A stretch of 64,000 bases of DNA from Cylindrodendrum hubeiense (taxonomy: Eukaryota > Ascomycota > Sordariomycetes > Hypocreales > Nectriaceae), in NCBI GenBank assembly GCA_014621425.1, contig JAANBB010000040.1:115152-179151 (forward strand), given 5' to 3'. A program made the translations under genes and the position numbers. Shown in pieces: positions 11,463-22,194 of the stretch. The stretch's first letter is position 1, and each line of letters opens with the position of its first letter. A model generated the notes under the pieces. The model had not been told where the DNA came from. It did no database searches and saw only the letters and a list, made by a program, of their open reading frames with translations.

Positions 11463-12868
11463 GGGTGGACGATGATGATGGGGAGGCTGCGAAGCAGGAG
11501 CCAGCATACAAGCGAACAAACAGACAGCGTATATGTATTTTGTACCATTGAGTAGGCTCTTTTGTTATATAGTATAGCAGGGATACATTGCAGGATGTTA
11601 TAGCGGTTTCTCCTTGTCTCCTTTGGGACTATGTTATAACGCAGCGATTGGTTGGGCAGGATATCTCTGGGGTAGCTTCGAGGCGTGGTGTTTGTTGTGT
11701 AGGTACCTTACCTAGGCATGTTAGTACTTAGTACATTTACATTACTGATAGATCTAGCGAGTGGTTGGTTTCCAAGTTCTTTTCCATGGCGGGTGATGCT
11801 GAGTCAAGGTGGTTAGGCCCGGGGCCGTCCTTTGTCTAGATGACTTCTTGGCAGACGACCCAGATGTTGCCTGTTGAAACTGGAAATGTGCAGTGTTGAA
11901 GATGTGCAGTGTTGAAGGATAGTGTCGGCATTTCCCCACCATCCCGGCTCCATCCGCGATGCGACGGGCAAATACCGGCATCGGACTTCCGAGCCCATCC
12001 CGCAGGGCTGCCCAATGGAGCAGGCAGCAATTTGCAAGCGATTCGTCATACTCAGTTGCGAGCAGGCCAGCTGGTCAACCGCAGGCGAAAGGCCCCTCGT
12101 TCATTAGCTGGAGACACGGCGAAAGCGGGGGAGGAGCATAAAACGGTCATGACGAACCGAACGACGCCATGGCGGGGCCCGCTGGGCTGGCGGGGTTGGC
12201 GGTGCATTCGTCAGCGACTCGGCTGCCATGTGTATTGGGTCGCGGAGGGGCGTTGGATCTGATCATCCTTCTTGTCAGCCAGGGGAGTGAGCAAGGAAAT
12301 GCCGGGCATACGAATACATGCTACATAAAGTTGCTAGACTGGGGGATGCAAGTGCAAGCACGGTCTTCGGGCTCGGAGATACCGGCCTACTCCCGCAGTC
12401 ATGGTGGTGATGGGCGACTGGAGGCAAAAGACCGAGACGGCGGAAGAAGATCGGTCTTTCGTGCCTTATGGCCGTCTTCATATCACCTCAGTCCTCGCCG
12501 CCTCTTCAGTTCCAGCCTCTCGCCGTCTTCTCATTATCAATCGCCACCCATTGCTTCCCCGTGTTTTGTTTCCTTGCTTCTGCGGCCCGACAACCACTGA
12601 CACCGAGTCAAGCCAAGCCCAGATCCCCCACCTGCTGGACTCCGCCGAACAGCAAATCCAGACGCTATCCCACCGGCCGAGCCGAACCTGCGTCCCAACC
12701 AGCCCGGCCCGCGTAGGATCGTCGAGTCTGAGTGGATAGCTCGCCGCGTCGGCATTCCAGGTCCCGGTTTTCCCAAAGCCGTGTGGCGCGCGCAATCGCA
12801 AGCTGCTGTGCCGTCGTAGGCCCGTTTCGATATAATTGCAAAATCCCCCACCGGGGCCGTGCTCCGCG
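11463..12868. other. Intergenic, no supported gene
   Basis: This holds the 3' region of the acyltransferase gene and upstream DNA of the Apd1-like gene. A short direct repeat (GTGCAGTGTTGAAG twice, near 11886-11916) is present. Open frames are short and overlapping, with no recognisable product. Confidence 0.5.
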
Positions 12869-14131
12869 ATGCCTTCCCCCTCCACCTCCAGCAACCACCC
12901 CCAGCGCATGCCCGCGAAGCAGAAGATGGCCTTCACCATCAAGTCTCTCGTCAGCTCCGTCCTCGGCGGCAGCCGGGGCCCGCAGCCGCCCGCCGTGTCG
13001 GAGCTGTTCGCCAAGACGGACCCGGCCGTCGACGGCGACGACTGCCTGCACGACTGCGACAGCTGCTCGGTGCGGTACCCGCGCGGCTTCAAGATCGACA
13101 CCGACGACGTGCTGTACGGCCAGATCAAGGCCTGGAGCACGCATCTGCTCGTAGGCACCGGCAAGGCTGATTGGGTGCGGGATGTGGCCGACGAGAAGGG
13201 CAGTGTCATGGAGGCCGTAGACAAGGCTGGCGCGCCTGCGAACGGGGTGAGTTTTTTTCTCATGATGCGCTTCAATTCAAAGGCCGTGAACCCGACTAAC
13301 TAAACCTCCCAGAATATGAAGCTCTCCGCTTCCAACATGCCCACCCCCCACGACACCAACGACTACTCTGAGCCCACCACTGTGCTCCTCCTGCCGGCCT
13401 TCACTCTCATCCACAACGTGCACCCTCTCAACGTACCGCAGCTCGTCTCCGACGTCATCTCCCACGCACCGACCAGCACATCACCCATGACGCCCTTCTC
13501 CATCCCCGCCTCGCTGCCGTCGCCGAACCCGGAAAAGGTCCCGGCATTGACTACCGCCGACTGCCCGCACCGCGTCGTTATCCTCATGTGCAGCCAGCGG
13601 ACGCGCGATGCCCGCTGCGGACAGAGCGCCCCGCTGCTGCGCAAGGAGCTGGAGCGGCATCTGCGCCCACTGGGCCTGTACCGCGACCTGCATGATGAGC
13701 GGCCCGGCGGCGTGGGTATTTACTTTATCAGCCATGTGGGCGGTCACAAGTACTCGGCCAATGTCATGGTGTATCGCCGGCCGAATGCATTTGGGCTGGA
13801 TGATGAGGCGAGCGAGGCTAAGGAGCAGACCAACGGGAACACAAATGGAACCAACGGCACCAATGGCGCAAACGGAGCCAATGGCGCAAGCGGAGCCAAT
13901 GGCATAAACGGAGCAGACAAGGAAACCAACGGTGCCAATGGCGAAGAGAAGGAAAAGGTCAAGGACGCAGAAGGCTTCGTCGGCGCCTCACAATGCATCT
14001 GGCTGGCGCGTGTGTTGCCCGAGGACTGCGAAAACCTTGTCAAGTACACGGTAATGCGAGGCAAGGTGGTCAAGCCCGAGAGCCAGCTGAGAGGTGGCTT
14101 CGACAGAGGCAGAGGGGTAATGAGCTGGTAG
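12869..14131 (+). CDS. APD1: Apd1-like sucrase/ferredoxin-like Fe-S protein (398 aa)
   Basis: Two exons, 12869-13246 and 13313-14131, encode 398 residues. The intron has donor GTGAGT, branch GACTAAC and acceptor CCCAG. The family is the sucraseferredoxin-like group, which contains yeast Apd1: thioredoxin-fold proteins whose C-terminal half carries a [2Fe-2S] cluster bound by two Cys and two His. Candidate ligands are visible: C219 and C228 in CSQRTRDARCG, and H267 and H271 in HVGGH. An N-terminal cysteine cluster (CLHDCDSC) is also present. Between the ligands and the C-terminal W-motif lies a roughly 40-residue Asn/Gly-rich insertion. ATG codons at 12908 and 12929 are in frame; the start at 12869 is the first in-frame ATG with a short leader, and an ATG at 12836 cannot be excluded. 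Confidence 0.85.
13826..13946 (+). repeat. In-frame Asn-Gly-Ala/Thr repeat
   Basis: An imperfect 9-12 bp unit (aac-gg-n and gcc-aat-ggc triplets) encodes runs of NGT, NGA and SGA in the Apd1-like protein. It is a coding minisatellite and probably forms a disordered loop on the Fe-S domain. Confidence 0.8.
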
Positions 14132-15560
14132 TACAGACGAGTTGCTGCGTAGACGATGAAGATTTTATTTGGTTCTATCCGGCAGTTGAGACGCAACGGG
14201 AGTCAAATTTGACCTTTACATATGGGTACCATGATACCTCAGCCAACTACCTAGACGGGACGAAAAGGCAATCTGGCACGGAGTAGTTTGTTATAGATGG
14301 GAATAGACATTGGAGAGACGCCAACAAGTGGGTTACTCTCTAGGTTTCGAGGGTATCTTCATATAAGCATATGTCGCGACGTTGCACATCGCCCAGCCCA
14401 ATGAGCCTTATCGGGAATAAGCTTTACAGACATGTAATTATGTCTCAGTACGATACAGTTGACGTACAGTTGCCTAAATCAAGCATATGATGGGCCGCGC
14501 ATCTGCCCCAGAAAGGAAAATGTCCCGACACCGTTGTCTTGCGATTCGGTCATCAACCCAGCAATCGGCCGAAACATTGTGAGTCGAGAAACCTGCATCC
14601 CGCCATTGCTGTTCGTCACGTTTGCCTTGTTCGTCCTTGTGTGCTTGATCCTCAAGCAGTGGCGTTCGTTGTGAAACGCCAGATGTCAAAGGTCTTGGCG
14701 GATTGGGACAGGCCTCCGATGCGACCTCGAATGCGACTTTGCCCCAATTTGGCTCTCTCGGCTGTTTCTCTTATCAGGGTTTATGAATGTGATTTCAAAT
14801 GTTTGGGTCTATTTCCGGCACTTGGTATGAGGAGGTATGGCAGCGGCTTGGGATGGATTGAGAGGCGCACGACAATTCCACACTACGTAGGAACCACCAT
14901 TTCTACATTTGTCCCAGCTCCAATTCCGGGCTTCCCTTTAATTAACCCTGTAATTATCATTAATTATAAAGAACTAAATTCTGCCTGCTATTATTTGTGG
15001 CTATTTATCGCAGATTTTCAAGCCCTACTGTCGTCCTCCCAGCCTCTCGACTCCTACTCCCATCCGCCCTGAGACGCCGACACCACACCCAAAACTCCGA
15101 CGTCTCAACTGCCAGTCCGAACTCATTCTCGCTCCAGATCCTTGCCAGCACCTCCACCAACCAAACCCTTCGGTTGCGATCCCCAGGGGTCCGACACCGA
15201 ACGAGAGTCCCCGGCGCTCGCTAAAGCCGTGTGCACGGCGATCTCACAGACCACCCTGGAACGAACCACAAAAAAAGCTTACTCCTGGACACGCACACAT
15301 CGCCCGGAAGCCTCCAGGTCCGGACGGCTCTGCGACCACTGCCAAGACGACCGATGCGGCGACGTGGGAGAAGATCGGTGTTGCACGGGGCCGTTTGGGG
15401 CGCTCCGGACCCTGCGGCGGTGCTCCCCAGACAGGGAATCCGGTTTGTGTGGTCGATGGAGGTGGCGATGCTGGAGCTTGGAAGGTTGGATCTGCGTGGG
15501 AGACATGGAGGATCCAGGGTTAGCTTAGGATGGGATGGAAAGGAGAGAATGTGGAGGTGG
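14132..15560. other. Intergenic, no supported gene
   Basis: The region is AT-rich around 14940-15000 (runs of TAATTA). Frames starting near 15142 and 15231 lack ATG starts or recognisable motifs and precede the TATA-bearing promoter of the gene at 15780. Confidence 0.5.
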
Positions 15561-15561
15561 G

Positions 15562-15568
15562 TATATAT
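15562..15568 (+). promoter_or_regulatory. Putative TATA box of the 15780 gene
   Basis: A TATATAT motif in GTGGGTATATATCGATG lies about 210 bp before the start codon, followed by a pyrimidine-rich leader. It is compatible with a core promoter; no other evidence was available. Confidence 0.45.
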
Positions 15569-15779
15569 CGATGCAGACCTGGACGAGACTGTCCATCTGC
15601 AATTCTTTCATCCTCATTCTCAGTGCATTTCATCTTAGTTCAAGGTCTGTGATCTTCTTGTCGTGCCTTGCCTCCTTGTATTCCAGAGCTGTGCTCGTTA
15701 CAACAAAGCCGCCCACGCCGAGTCTTTTTCTTCCGAACCCGTCGAATTACAGGAACTCAACCTTCGATATCCATTCATC

Positions 15780-16343
15780 ATGAAGACCACCAGCGTTCTA
15801 GCCTTTATTCTGGCCGCCATGGCTCCTCTCACTGCCTCGCTGCCTACCTCGAATACTGGTAAGTCCTATCAAGAGTGGACGGGAAGGAAGCGGGAATGGA
15901 TGCCTGACTATTCCACCACAGCTGTCACAGGCCATCTTGTTCAAGTTCGACACGCTATCATGGCACCTCGATTTCTCAACGTCACTCAGCCTGAAGATAT
16001 CCCTGACGACCCAACCCTGCCCGTGCCGGGGAAGCCAGTCCTGGTGCCCGCCGATGGCGTAAGATAACTCTCTGCCTTCAACATGACTGTCAACTAACCA
16101 ACATCAAGAGCACTCTCCTCGTCGGCCGATCTACAGGACCATATGGGCAGGCATTCAAGCCCCGTCGACACGTCAACAAACGCCAGGAAAAGGATGGTTT
16201 CGCTAACGCCGTTGGTAACATCGTCCCCCTCAGTCGGCCTGGTGGTATGTTGGCAGATCCCTCTGTATTGGCAATGAGAGTTCAAATACTAATCTATATG
16301 GATAGCAACCAAAATCTCTCCATTTAACGGCACTGCTATTTAA
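15780..16343 (+). CDS. Small secreted protein with Lys-Arg sites (129 aa)
   Basis: Four exons, 15780-15858, 15922-16058, 16109-16244 and 16306-16343, join in frame to 129 residues. All three introns have good donors (GTAAGT, GTAAGA, GTATGT) and two have textbook branch sites (CTAAC, TACTAAT). The first about 20 residues form a signal peptide (MKTTSVLAFILAAMAPLTAS). The mature part has no cysteines, is rich in Pro/Val/Gly, and carries basic sites including RHVNKR just before a QEKDGF segment, which could be a Kex2-type cut site. It contains one N-glycosylation sequon candidate (NVT). No family was recognised. Secreted effector-like, peptide-precursor and cell-wall roles are all possible. Confidence 0.7.
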
Positions 16344-18551
16344 GAATGTACGGGCGGTCACTCCCTGGTGTATAATTTAGTGTGGGACTCGGAGCTAGAG
16401 ACAACTACTCTCGTTAATGTACTGTTTGTGATGATAAAGATATACAAGAATGAGTTTCTAGAATTTATGGCGGCCGCTATATGGGCCCTGGTATAGATTA
16501 GATGGATGGATTTTGGCAATCAACTGGTTTTGGTGTCTAAATCTGTGAGACGTGATGTGTGACGCTTAGTGTTCCAAGTCTTGTTGACGTTTGTGGCGTG
16601 ATGTAGATGAAGATCAAACACGGACTCAAACATATGGTGAATGATTGTGAATAGAATAAGCTTAGTCTACAAATTCTCTTTTTATGCATGAGAGCCCTGT
16701 GTCATGTATCAACTAGGAAGTGATAGGAGAGTTACGTTTGGTAGCATCCACCTAAATCGAGTAAGCGCCCGGCTCACAATTTCACAATTTCTGACCCCCG
16801 ATGTTTTACCCACATATCTATTTTACTACTAATGCTAGTCTTCTTATTTATTCACTGGTAGTTTATACATAGTCATTATGAAGCCCACCGATATGATTTT
16901 CAGCGGGCCAAATGCTTTATGGAGACGACCGGTTGGCTACCCTGCACCCAGACTCACCCGAAAGCAGGATGCTTGAGGTGAGGTGATATCAAAAGAAAAG
17001 TTAAGACAGATAGTCATAGTGCCTATGATACTCTGGTTTAGTTCGAAATTTACATGTCATTTATTCATCCGGAACCCATTAAATGGAGGGATTCAAAGTC
17101 TTTGAGTCACTTGCCAGATTGAGTCAGATTTCGGTCAAGTGGCCAATCACAAGCGAGCACTGACGGACGGTGCACCCCGACGATCAACGACTAAGTCCTA
17201 CCCTCATCAGGTTACGCTACCCAGCAATGTTCGCAGCCAAAATTTCTCAACTGCTTGACTCAAGGTGATTTTGATAATAGAGCCTTGTCTAATCGGGCGC
17301 TGATTTACCCACTCCCTTGTGCAACGAAGACGTTTGCCTTTGAATGAGTGCCAAAGTGTTGCAAAATCCTTTCACCTAAATTTAGCCCGACGCTCTAGAA
17401 AGGTCACGAGGTGACTTCTCTTTTAGGGGGTTACCCTAATGTACTGTGTTCGTGCTTTGTCTGGCTGCTCTTCGTACTGGTTGCCGCATACCGCTTCATT
17501 TCAGGTGGGAGCATGTCCAGGCAGCCAAATAAGCATCGTGATCAGTAATATGTCGGTCATTGTCGAGGGCGTCGTATTTCCAGACTAGCATCACCTAGGG
17601 CGTATTCAGTGATGTTGAGCTGATAGTCATCAACTGGATGTTGGCCGGAAGCTGAACCCTGTTGACAGACTGATTAGCAGAAGCCTTGGAATAATTCCTT
17701 GGAAGGCGGTTGGGAGTTTTTATAATACTGAATTTTGGTTCAGCATAAGCTTCTCAGTAACATGCAAGAGGGACATTGCCAATGACGGGGGGACAATGTT
17801 AGAGACAACAGGGGCAGAGAGAGGGCTCGAGGAGGCAAATAACAATGCGCAACAGCTCTCTTGCATTGGCAGCTTAATTCCTGGCACTGGGCACTTCTAC
17901 TGCTTGCTACTACTGCTTGCTACTTCTTGCCACTTCTTGCTACTACTGATTGCGTTGATCAGCAGGTGATTTTGAATAAGGCCAAAAATAACCACACTAT
18001 AATTAACCTAGTTATGGGGTATCAGTTATTCGAAGCTAACCAAATACTCATTTTTTGTCTTGGCTGGGCTTGGAGTTGGAGTAGACTGGAGGTTGATGCA
18101 TGTAGTAGTTTGGAGGAATCACAGTAAGTGGGACTCAAAAATGGTGAGTGGAATATGATTCCTCATGGCATTCTTTGGTGCTGTCGTCTATCTACTTGTT
18201 TCTCTTTTCCCCATTCAGATGGCTCAATCCCAAATTTACACTGCTCATCTTTGACGCATATGCTCATGTCGTCGACCCATGGACTATAACCGTGTCCCAA
18301 ATCCAATATAACGCCCGATGCTAATCATATGGTCCCATAAATGATGCCGTCGTAATAGTTCGCCCTCATGGTGCCCCATACATCCCGTCGTGGATGTTTC
18401 GTCAACAGCAGATTACCACCCGAGTCAAACTCGTATCATCCCTTTCTGCCCATGGCATCTCATGTTTGTAAAGCCCCAAGGAAAACGCCGTGCCCATAAC
18501 CCAAACAAAGTGTTTGTATTTCGAATCGAACGAAAGGAGAAGCCGCAGCAA
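16344..18551. other. AT-rich gene-free region
   Basis: About 2.2 kb with many stops in all frames. The ORF at 17861-18127 overlaps a low-complexity CTACTGCTTG tract and is probably spurious. No transposase or terminal repeats were recognised. Confidence 0.55.
17895..17947. repeat. CTACTGCTTG tandem repeat
   Basis: About five imperfect copies of a roughly 10-bp unit (ctactgcttg, ctacttcttg, ccacttcttg) lie in non-coding DNA. Confidence 0.65.
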
Positions 18552-18716
18552 TCACGGATCGACAATGCCGGTGGAGCCGCTGCTGGAGCTGGACCCGGAC
18601 GTGACGCTCATGGACTTCTTGGCGACGCTGACGAGCTTCCAGATACCGAAGGAGACACCGGCGAGGAGGATGAAGAGGATGATGATGATGATGGCGATGA
18701 CGTCGTTCTTCTTCAT
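18552..18716 (-). CDS. 54-residue single-pass membrane protein
   Basis: A minus-strand frame of 54 codons runs from an ATG in a strong context (cgcaaccATGaag) to TGA. The product begins MKKND and continues with one strongly hydrophobic helix of about 20 residues (an Ile run, then LFILLAGVSFGIW, residues 6-25). A short KLVSVAKK basic juxtamembrane segment follows, then a Ser/Gly-rich tail. The Lys residues before and after the helix fit a single transmembrane span. Third positions are almost all C, G or T with strong C preference (ATC for every Ile of the run), like highly used fungal codons. This supports a real gene although the frame is shorter than usual annotation cut-offs. No family was recognised. 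Confidence 0.62.
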   Translation of the reverse strand: MKKNDVIAIIIIILFILLAGVSFGIWKLVSVAKKSMSVTSGSSSSSGSTGIVDP

Positions 18717-19879
18717 GGTTGCGGTTGGGTGGGAGAGTTTGAGGTGTTGGGAGGAGATCTAGATTCTAGTCAGTTTGTCAGTTGAAAGGTTCAGAGTGGG
18801 ATGTGCGGAGGATGATGTAGGATAGAGGTAAGGTAGAAGTAGGATAGAAGTAGAATGGATGTAGGGTGGATGTAGGATGGAGGATTGACATACAGACTGA
18901 GTGCTGGTGCCCGAGCGAAGAAGGTTGTAGTGCGCGGGGGTCTGGCGTAGTTGACCGACCAACCAAATGTACCAGGGTTTAAGTGGTGATGGTGTTGCGA
19001 CAGGGAGATGCTCCAAAAATGTCGAGATTCTGTGCTTGTTGATGGAAATATGTTCGTGCCGGTCTTTTCGTGTGATTCCGAATAGATGGATGGACGGGGA
19101 TATTTTGGTAAATGGTAGAAGAACAGTCAAGGGACAATAGAGCAGGACAGGAATGCGGGCGCTGGAGAGCTGCCGCGACAGCTCGCAGATATAGGTCGTT
19201 GCCCCGCCACCGACTTTCCGAACGCGGCGACTGAAAATGGCAAGGCTGGGAGCGCGCCCACGCGTTTTGACAGGCCAGCCAGGCCACCGGGAGCCCCACC
19301 GCAGCACGCCCGCCCCGGCGCCCAGCCGCTGGAAATCCGATTTACAGGGGTTGCAGTGGGGCCGCGACAGGGGTCTCATCCCTCTGACACCTTCTGAGCG
19401 CTCTGGGCCGCCAAGGCCAGGGGCTGTTTTTCTTCCCAGCCTCGTCCAATGTCACCTTTCCGTCTCCCATTGGGCCTCAACGCTGAGTCTCCCAAAGATG
19501 GCCCGCCATGCCCTGTCTCGGAGTCAACGCCTGTGGATAGTGTCCCATGGCGCTGGACACCCTGGATACGACATTCATCTCCCAAGAGTCTCAGGAACCC
19601 AGGAACCTAGAACCCTAGTACCTGCCAAGACTAGTGCTATTTGCAGACGAACTGGTTGCTGATTACTCTGTCCCCAAGAGACAAGACAACTTGTCGCCAG
19701 CACGCAATCCGAGAGATGGAAAGCAGCTCAACTCAGATTAAATGTAGGATAAGGCACAGTTACAACCTCGAGTAGTGGCCTAGCTAACTACTGCTCCCTC
19801 CTTCAACCCAAGTGCTTGTCAGCATCATCACAGTGTACCCGTCCAGCCACTACTCTTAAGGATCGTGTCAAACTCCGCC
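18717..19879. other. Intergenic, minus-strand leader and spacer
   Basis: The stretch next to 18716 is the probable leader and promoter of the 54-residue protein; on the minus strand it is pyrimidine-rich. The frame at 18759-19379 (minus) has no recognisable motif and is probably an artefact of repeats. The right part is the 3' flank of the propeller gene. Confidence 0.5.
18815..18885. repeat. GTAGGATGGA-type tandem repeat
   Basis: Imperfect 10-bp units (gtaggataga, gtagaatgga, gtagggtgga, gtaggatgga) lie about 100 bp upstream of the small minus-strand membrane-protein gene. Confidence 0.7.
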
Positions 19880-20950
19880 CTAGTCGGTGTGCTTTAGAAT
19901 CCAAAGCGTACCACTTCCGTTTGATCGATACAATACCAGGTGATTGCTTTGCTTAGAGCCATCATAGTCAAACGCTAACAACTTATCCTGAGTGCTCTTC
20001 AAGTCGTAGCCACCAGCACCTCTACCGGGATCGCCCTCGGAATACACCGCCTGAAATCCTCCCTGCACGTGTTTCAATACCCAGAGCGTACCAGTGCCGG
20101 GTCTGTAAAGAGCGACATGGTCATTCTTCCCACTGCGGTTCCAGTCAAAAGCTATAGCCACATCTGCTGGACTCCGAAGGTCATATCCGCCGATACCGCT
20201 TCCAGGGTCGCCGACTGATAAAACTGGCGAGAAGGCCCCGTTGTTATTTCGCAAGACCCAGAATGTCCCTGTTGCAGGGCGGTACAGCGCAATGTGGTCC
20301 ATCTTGCCACTGCTATCCCAATCGAAGGCAAATGCCCTGTCAGCATTGCTGCGCAGATCGTACCCGCCGATGCCCTGGCCAGGATCGCCTTGTTGATATA
20401 CGGCGTTCCATTTGCCAGTTTCAGACTTCTTCAGGATCCACATTGTGCCGGTTCCTGGTCTATACAGAGCGAGATGGTCCAGGCAGCCGGAATGGTTATA
20501 GTCGAAGGCGAAAATTCGATCTCCCGCGCTCCTAAGGTCATAGCCACCGATGCCAGACCCCTCATGGCCTTGGGCGTAGACAGGAATGTATCTATCGCCT
20601 TGTCTCTTCAAAATGAAAATAGCACCGAATCCGGGCCTGTAGAAGACAACGTGATCGAGTTTTCCGCTGCTTTCGTAGTCGAAAGCAAAACCCACATCAT
20701 TGGGATGCCTCAGGTCATAGCCGCCGACCCCATTTCCAGGATCACCCTGAGCGTAAACTGCGGAGAACTTGCCGCCTTGGTTCTTGAGGATCCAAAATGT
20801 GCCTGTGCTGGGCCGGTATAGGGCGAGATGATCCAGTTTTCCGGATGAGTTGTAATCGAGGGCAAAGACACGATCACTCGGTGACCTGAGGTCATAGCCA
20901 CCGATACCATTGCCGGGCTCTCCTTGATTATACACCGGAGTAAAACCCAT
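19880..20950 (-). CDS. Six-repeat propeller/lectin-like protein (356 aa)
   Basis: One coding exon of 356 residues consists almost entirely of six consecutive repeats of about 59 residues. Each carries a G-x-G-x-GGYDL-(R/K) block, an x-AFD-(Y/W) strand, (S/N)-H-(L/V/I)-x-(L/F)-YRP and a final (W/F)-(I/V)-L-K/R strand. Such repeats are typical of beta-propellers of the FG-GAP/VCBS or PLL-lectin kind found with Photorhabdus and related toxin loci; that link is from memory of the family. There is no signal peptide. The start at 20950 is preferred because the longer upstream reading begins at GTG, which is itself the donor of a 70-bp leader intron (20962-21031, donor GTGAGT, branch GACTAAC, acceptor TTCAG). 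Its neighbours are the unknown 374-residue gene and the RHS gene. A role in glycan binding is inferred. Confidence 0.78.
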   Translation of the reverse strand: MGFTPVYNQGEPGNGIGGYDLRSPSDRVFALDYNSSGKLDHLALYRPSTGTFWILKNQGGKFSAVYAQGDPGNGVGGYDLRHPNDVGFAFDYESSGKLDHVVFYRPGFGAIFILKRQGDRYIPVYAQGHEGSGIGGYDLRSAGDRIFAFDYNHSGCLDHLALYRPGTGTMWILKKSETGKWNAVYQQGDPGQGIGGYDLRSNADRAFAFDWDSSGKMDHIALYRPATGTFWVLRNNNGAFSPVLSVGDPGSGIGGYDLRSPADVAIAFDWNRSGKNDHVALYRPGTGTLWVLKHVQGGFQAVYSEGDPGRGAGGYDLKSTQDKLLAFDYDGSKQSNHLVLYRSNGSGTLWILKHTD

Positions 20951-20961
20951 GGTGCTTGTTT

Positions 20962-21031
20962 CTGAAGTGACAGGATTAGATGTTAGTCCAGAACCGGAAA
21001 TAAGTAGAAGAGGATAAATGATCAAACTCAC
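20962..21031 (-). other. 5'-leader intron of the propeller gene
   Basis: On the minus strand a GTGAGT donor, a GGACTAACA branch site and an ACTTCAG acceptor lie 11 bp before the ATG at 20950. Size and signals match the coding introns elsewhere in the window. It suggests the gene is transcribed and fitted with host splicing signals. Confidence 0.55.
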
Positions 21032-21214
21032 TCGGGATAAACCTTTTCTTTACAGTGTTCAGGGCTCAAGGTCTGATGATAAAACAAATAGATATCTAGT
21101 GAAGGTGCAACCCGTTTAAATACAGAAGATCTTCAATCAGCCATATAAATTATGCGTAGAACGAAGTCTACGGGTACAAATAAAGTAAAACAAAGGAAGA
21201 ATCTAGACCTCAGG

Positions 21215-21633
21215 GTCTGATAGTCTCATGCTCTCAGCAAGCCACTATTGCATGATCCATAGATTTGAGACATGTGTAGAGTGCAAGCTGGGTATTTTGC
21301 GAACAGACAGACTCCTCACCGCTTTAAGTGCGGGGTATCTCTTGTAGTCTGACAATCACATGTTGTCAGCAAGTCATGATTGCATAGTTAATAGAGCTAA
21401 GACATACGTCATGAGGTTAGGACGTGCCACTAGTTACAGGGATACTTTGCAAACAAGCTCCTCACAACTACGCGTGCGGTATATGAGGTTAGAGCTTGGC
21501 AATGGCATGCCCTCAGCCAACCACTATTGTATACGTAGTCAATGAATTTGGGACAATGCAGAGTACAGGACACACCCCTACTTGCAAAAAGAAAGTTTGT
21601 GAACAAGATCCTCACCGCTATCAACGCGTGATG
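21215..21633. repeat. Three diverged tandem copies of a 130-145 bp unit
   Basis: Copies begin near 21215, 21347 and 21489. Each starts with a GTCTGA/GTTAGA segment, then CTCAGC(C)AA..CA..ATTG(C/T)AT, an AG..TTGAGAC/GGGAC block, a TTTGC(G/A)AAC tract and CTCCTCACCGCT. The copies are clearly related but heavily substituted. Confidence 0.65.
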
Positions 21634-21639
21634 TTGGCT

Positions 21640-22194
21640 TTCTTAAGCATCAAGTAGCGTCGCCTGAATATGCAGAGAGAAAGGTTGTAAAGTAGTAACA
21701 CTAATGTGGGACACTGCATCTGATAACTGATCTTTTGGGAGCAGATGCATAAGCGAATGTATTAGGCACCCGAATAAAAGTAACTTACATCAAGGAGGGG
21801 TAAGGAGGGGCAAGGAGAGGCAAGGAGGACTGTGCCGAGTCCGAAATGCGGATGATGGCTTGTCGACCATTTCCAGTAGTCCACGTTTCCCCGAGAGCTC
21901 CTCGACCACGGCGGTCTTCGGACACTTCTCCGTCAATCGTGAATTTGAAAGGAGCCGCTGTATTAGAGGGCATAAATCGACCGACTGGGGATTCTCCGCC
22001 AACTGGAATTATTGCTACTGGAATTATCGTTACTGGGGATCACCACTTAGACAGTTAGAAGTGTATTTGTGCAGTGGTTGCCTCGACTTTGTCCATTTAC
22101 AGTAGAGTAGGGGATAGGATTACGGAAAGAGGAAAAGAATTAACATGATTACTAGATATAGCGTTGCAAATGTATCTAGTCGCTGATTCTGCCG
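21640..22194. other. Intergenic spacer in the toxin-like island
   Basis: No recognisable gene. A short GGGG-interrupted tract (ggaggggtaaggaggggcaaggagaggcaagg, near 21793) is present. Frames on both strands overlap and are short. Confidence 0.5.

Noticed and set aside
15142..15528. Plus-strand Cys/Arg-rich frame before the secreted-protein gene
   Set aside because: It opens at TTG, overlaps another frame and precedes the TATA box of the real gene.
20951..21031. N-terminal extension of the propeller protein that looks like a signal peptide
   Set aside because: It begins at a GTG that is the donor of a good leader intron and contains the branch site and acceptor; it is intron, not coding.
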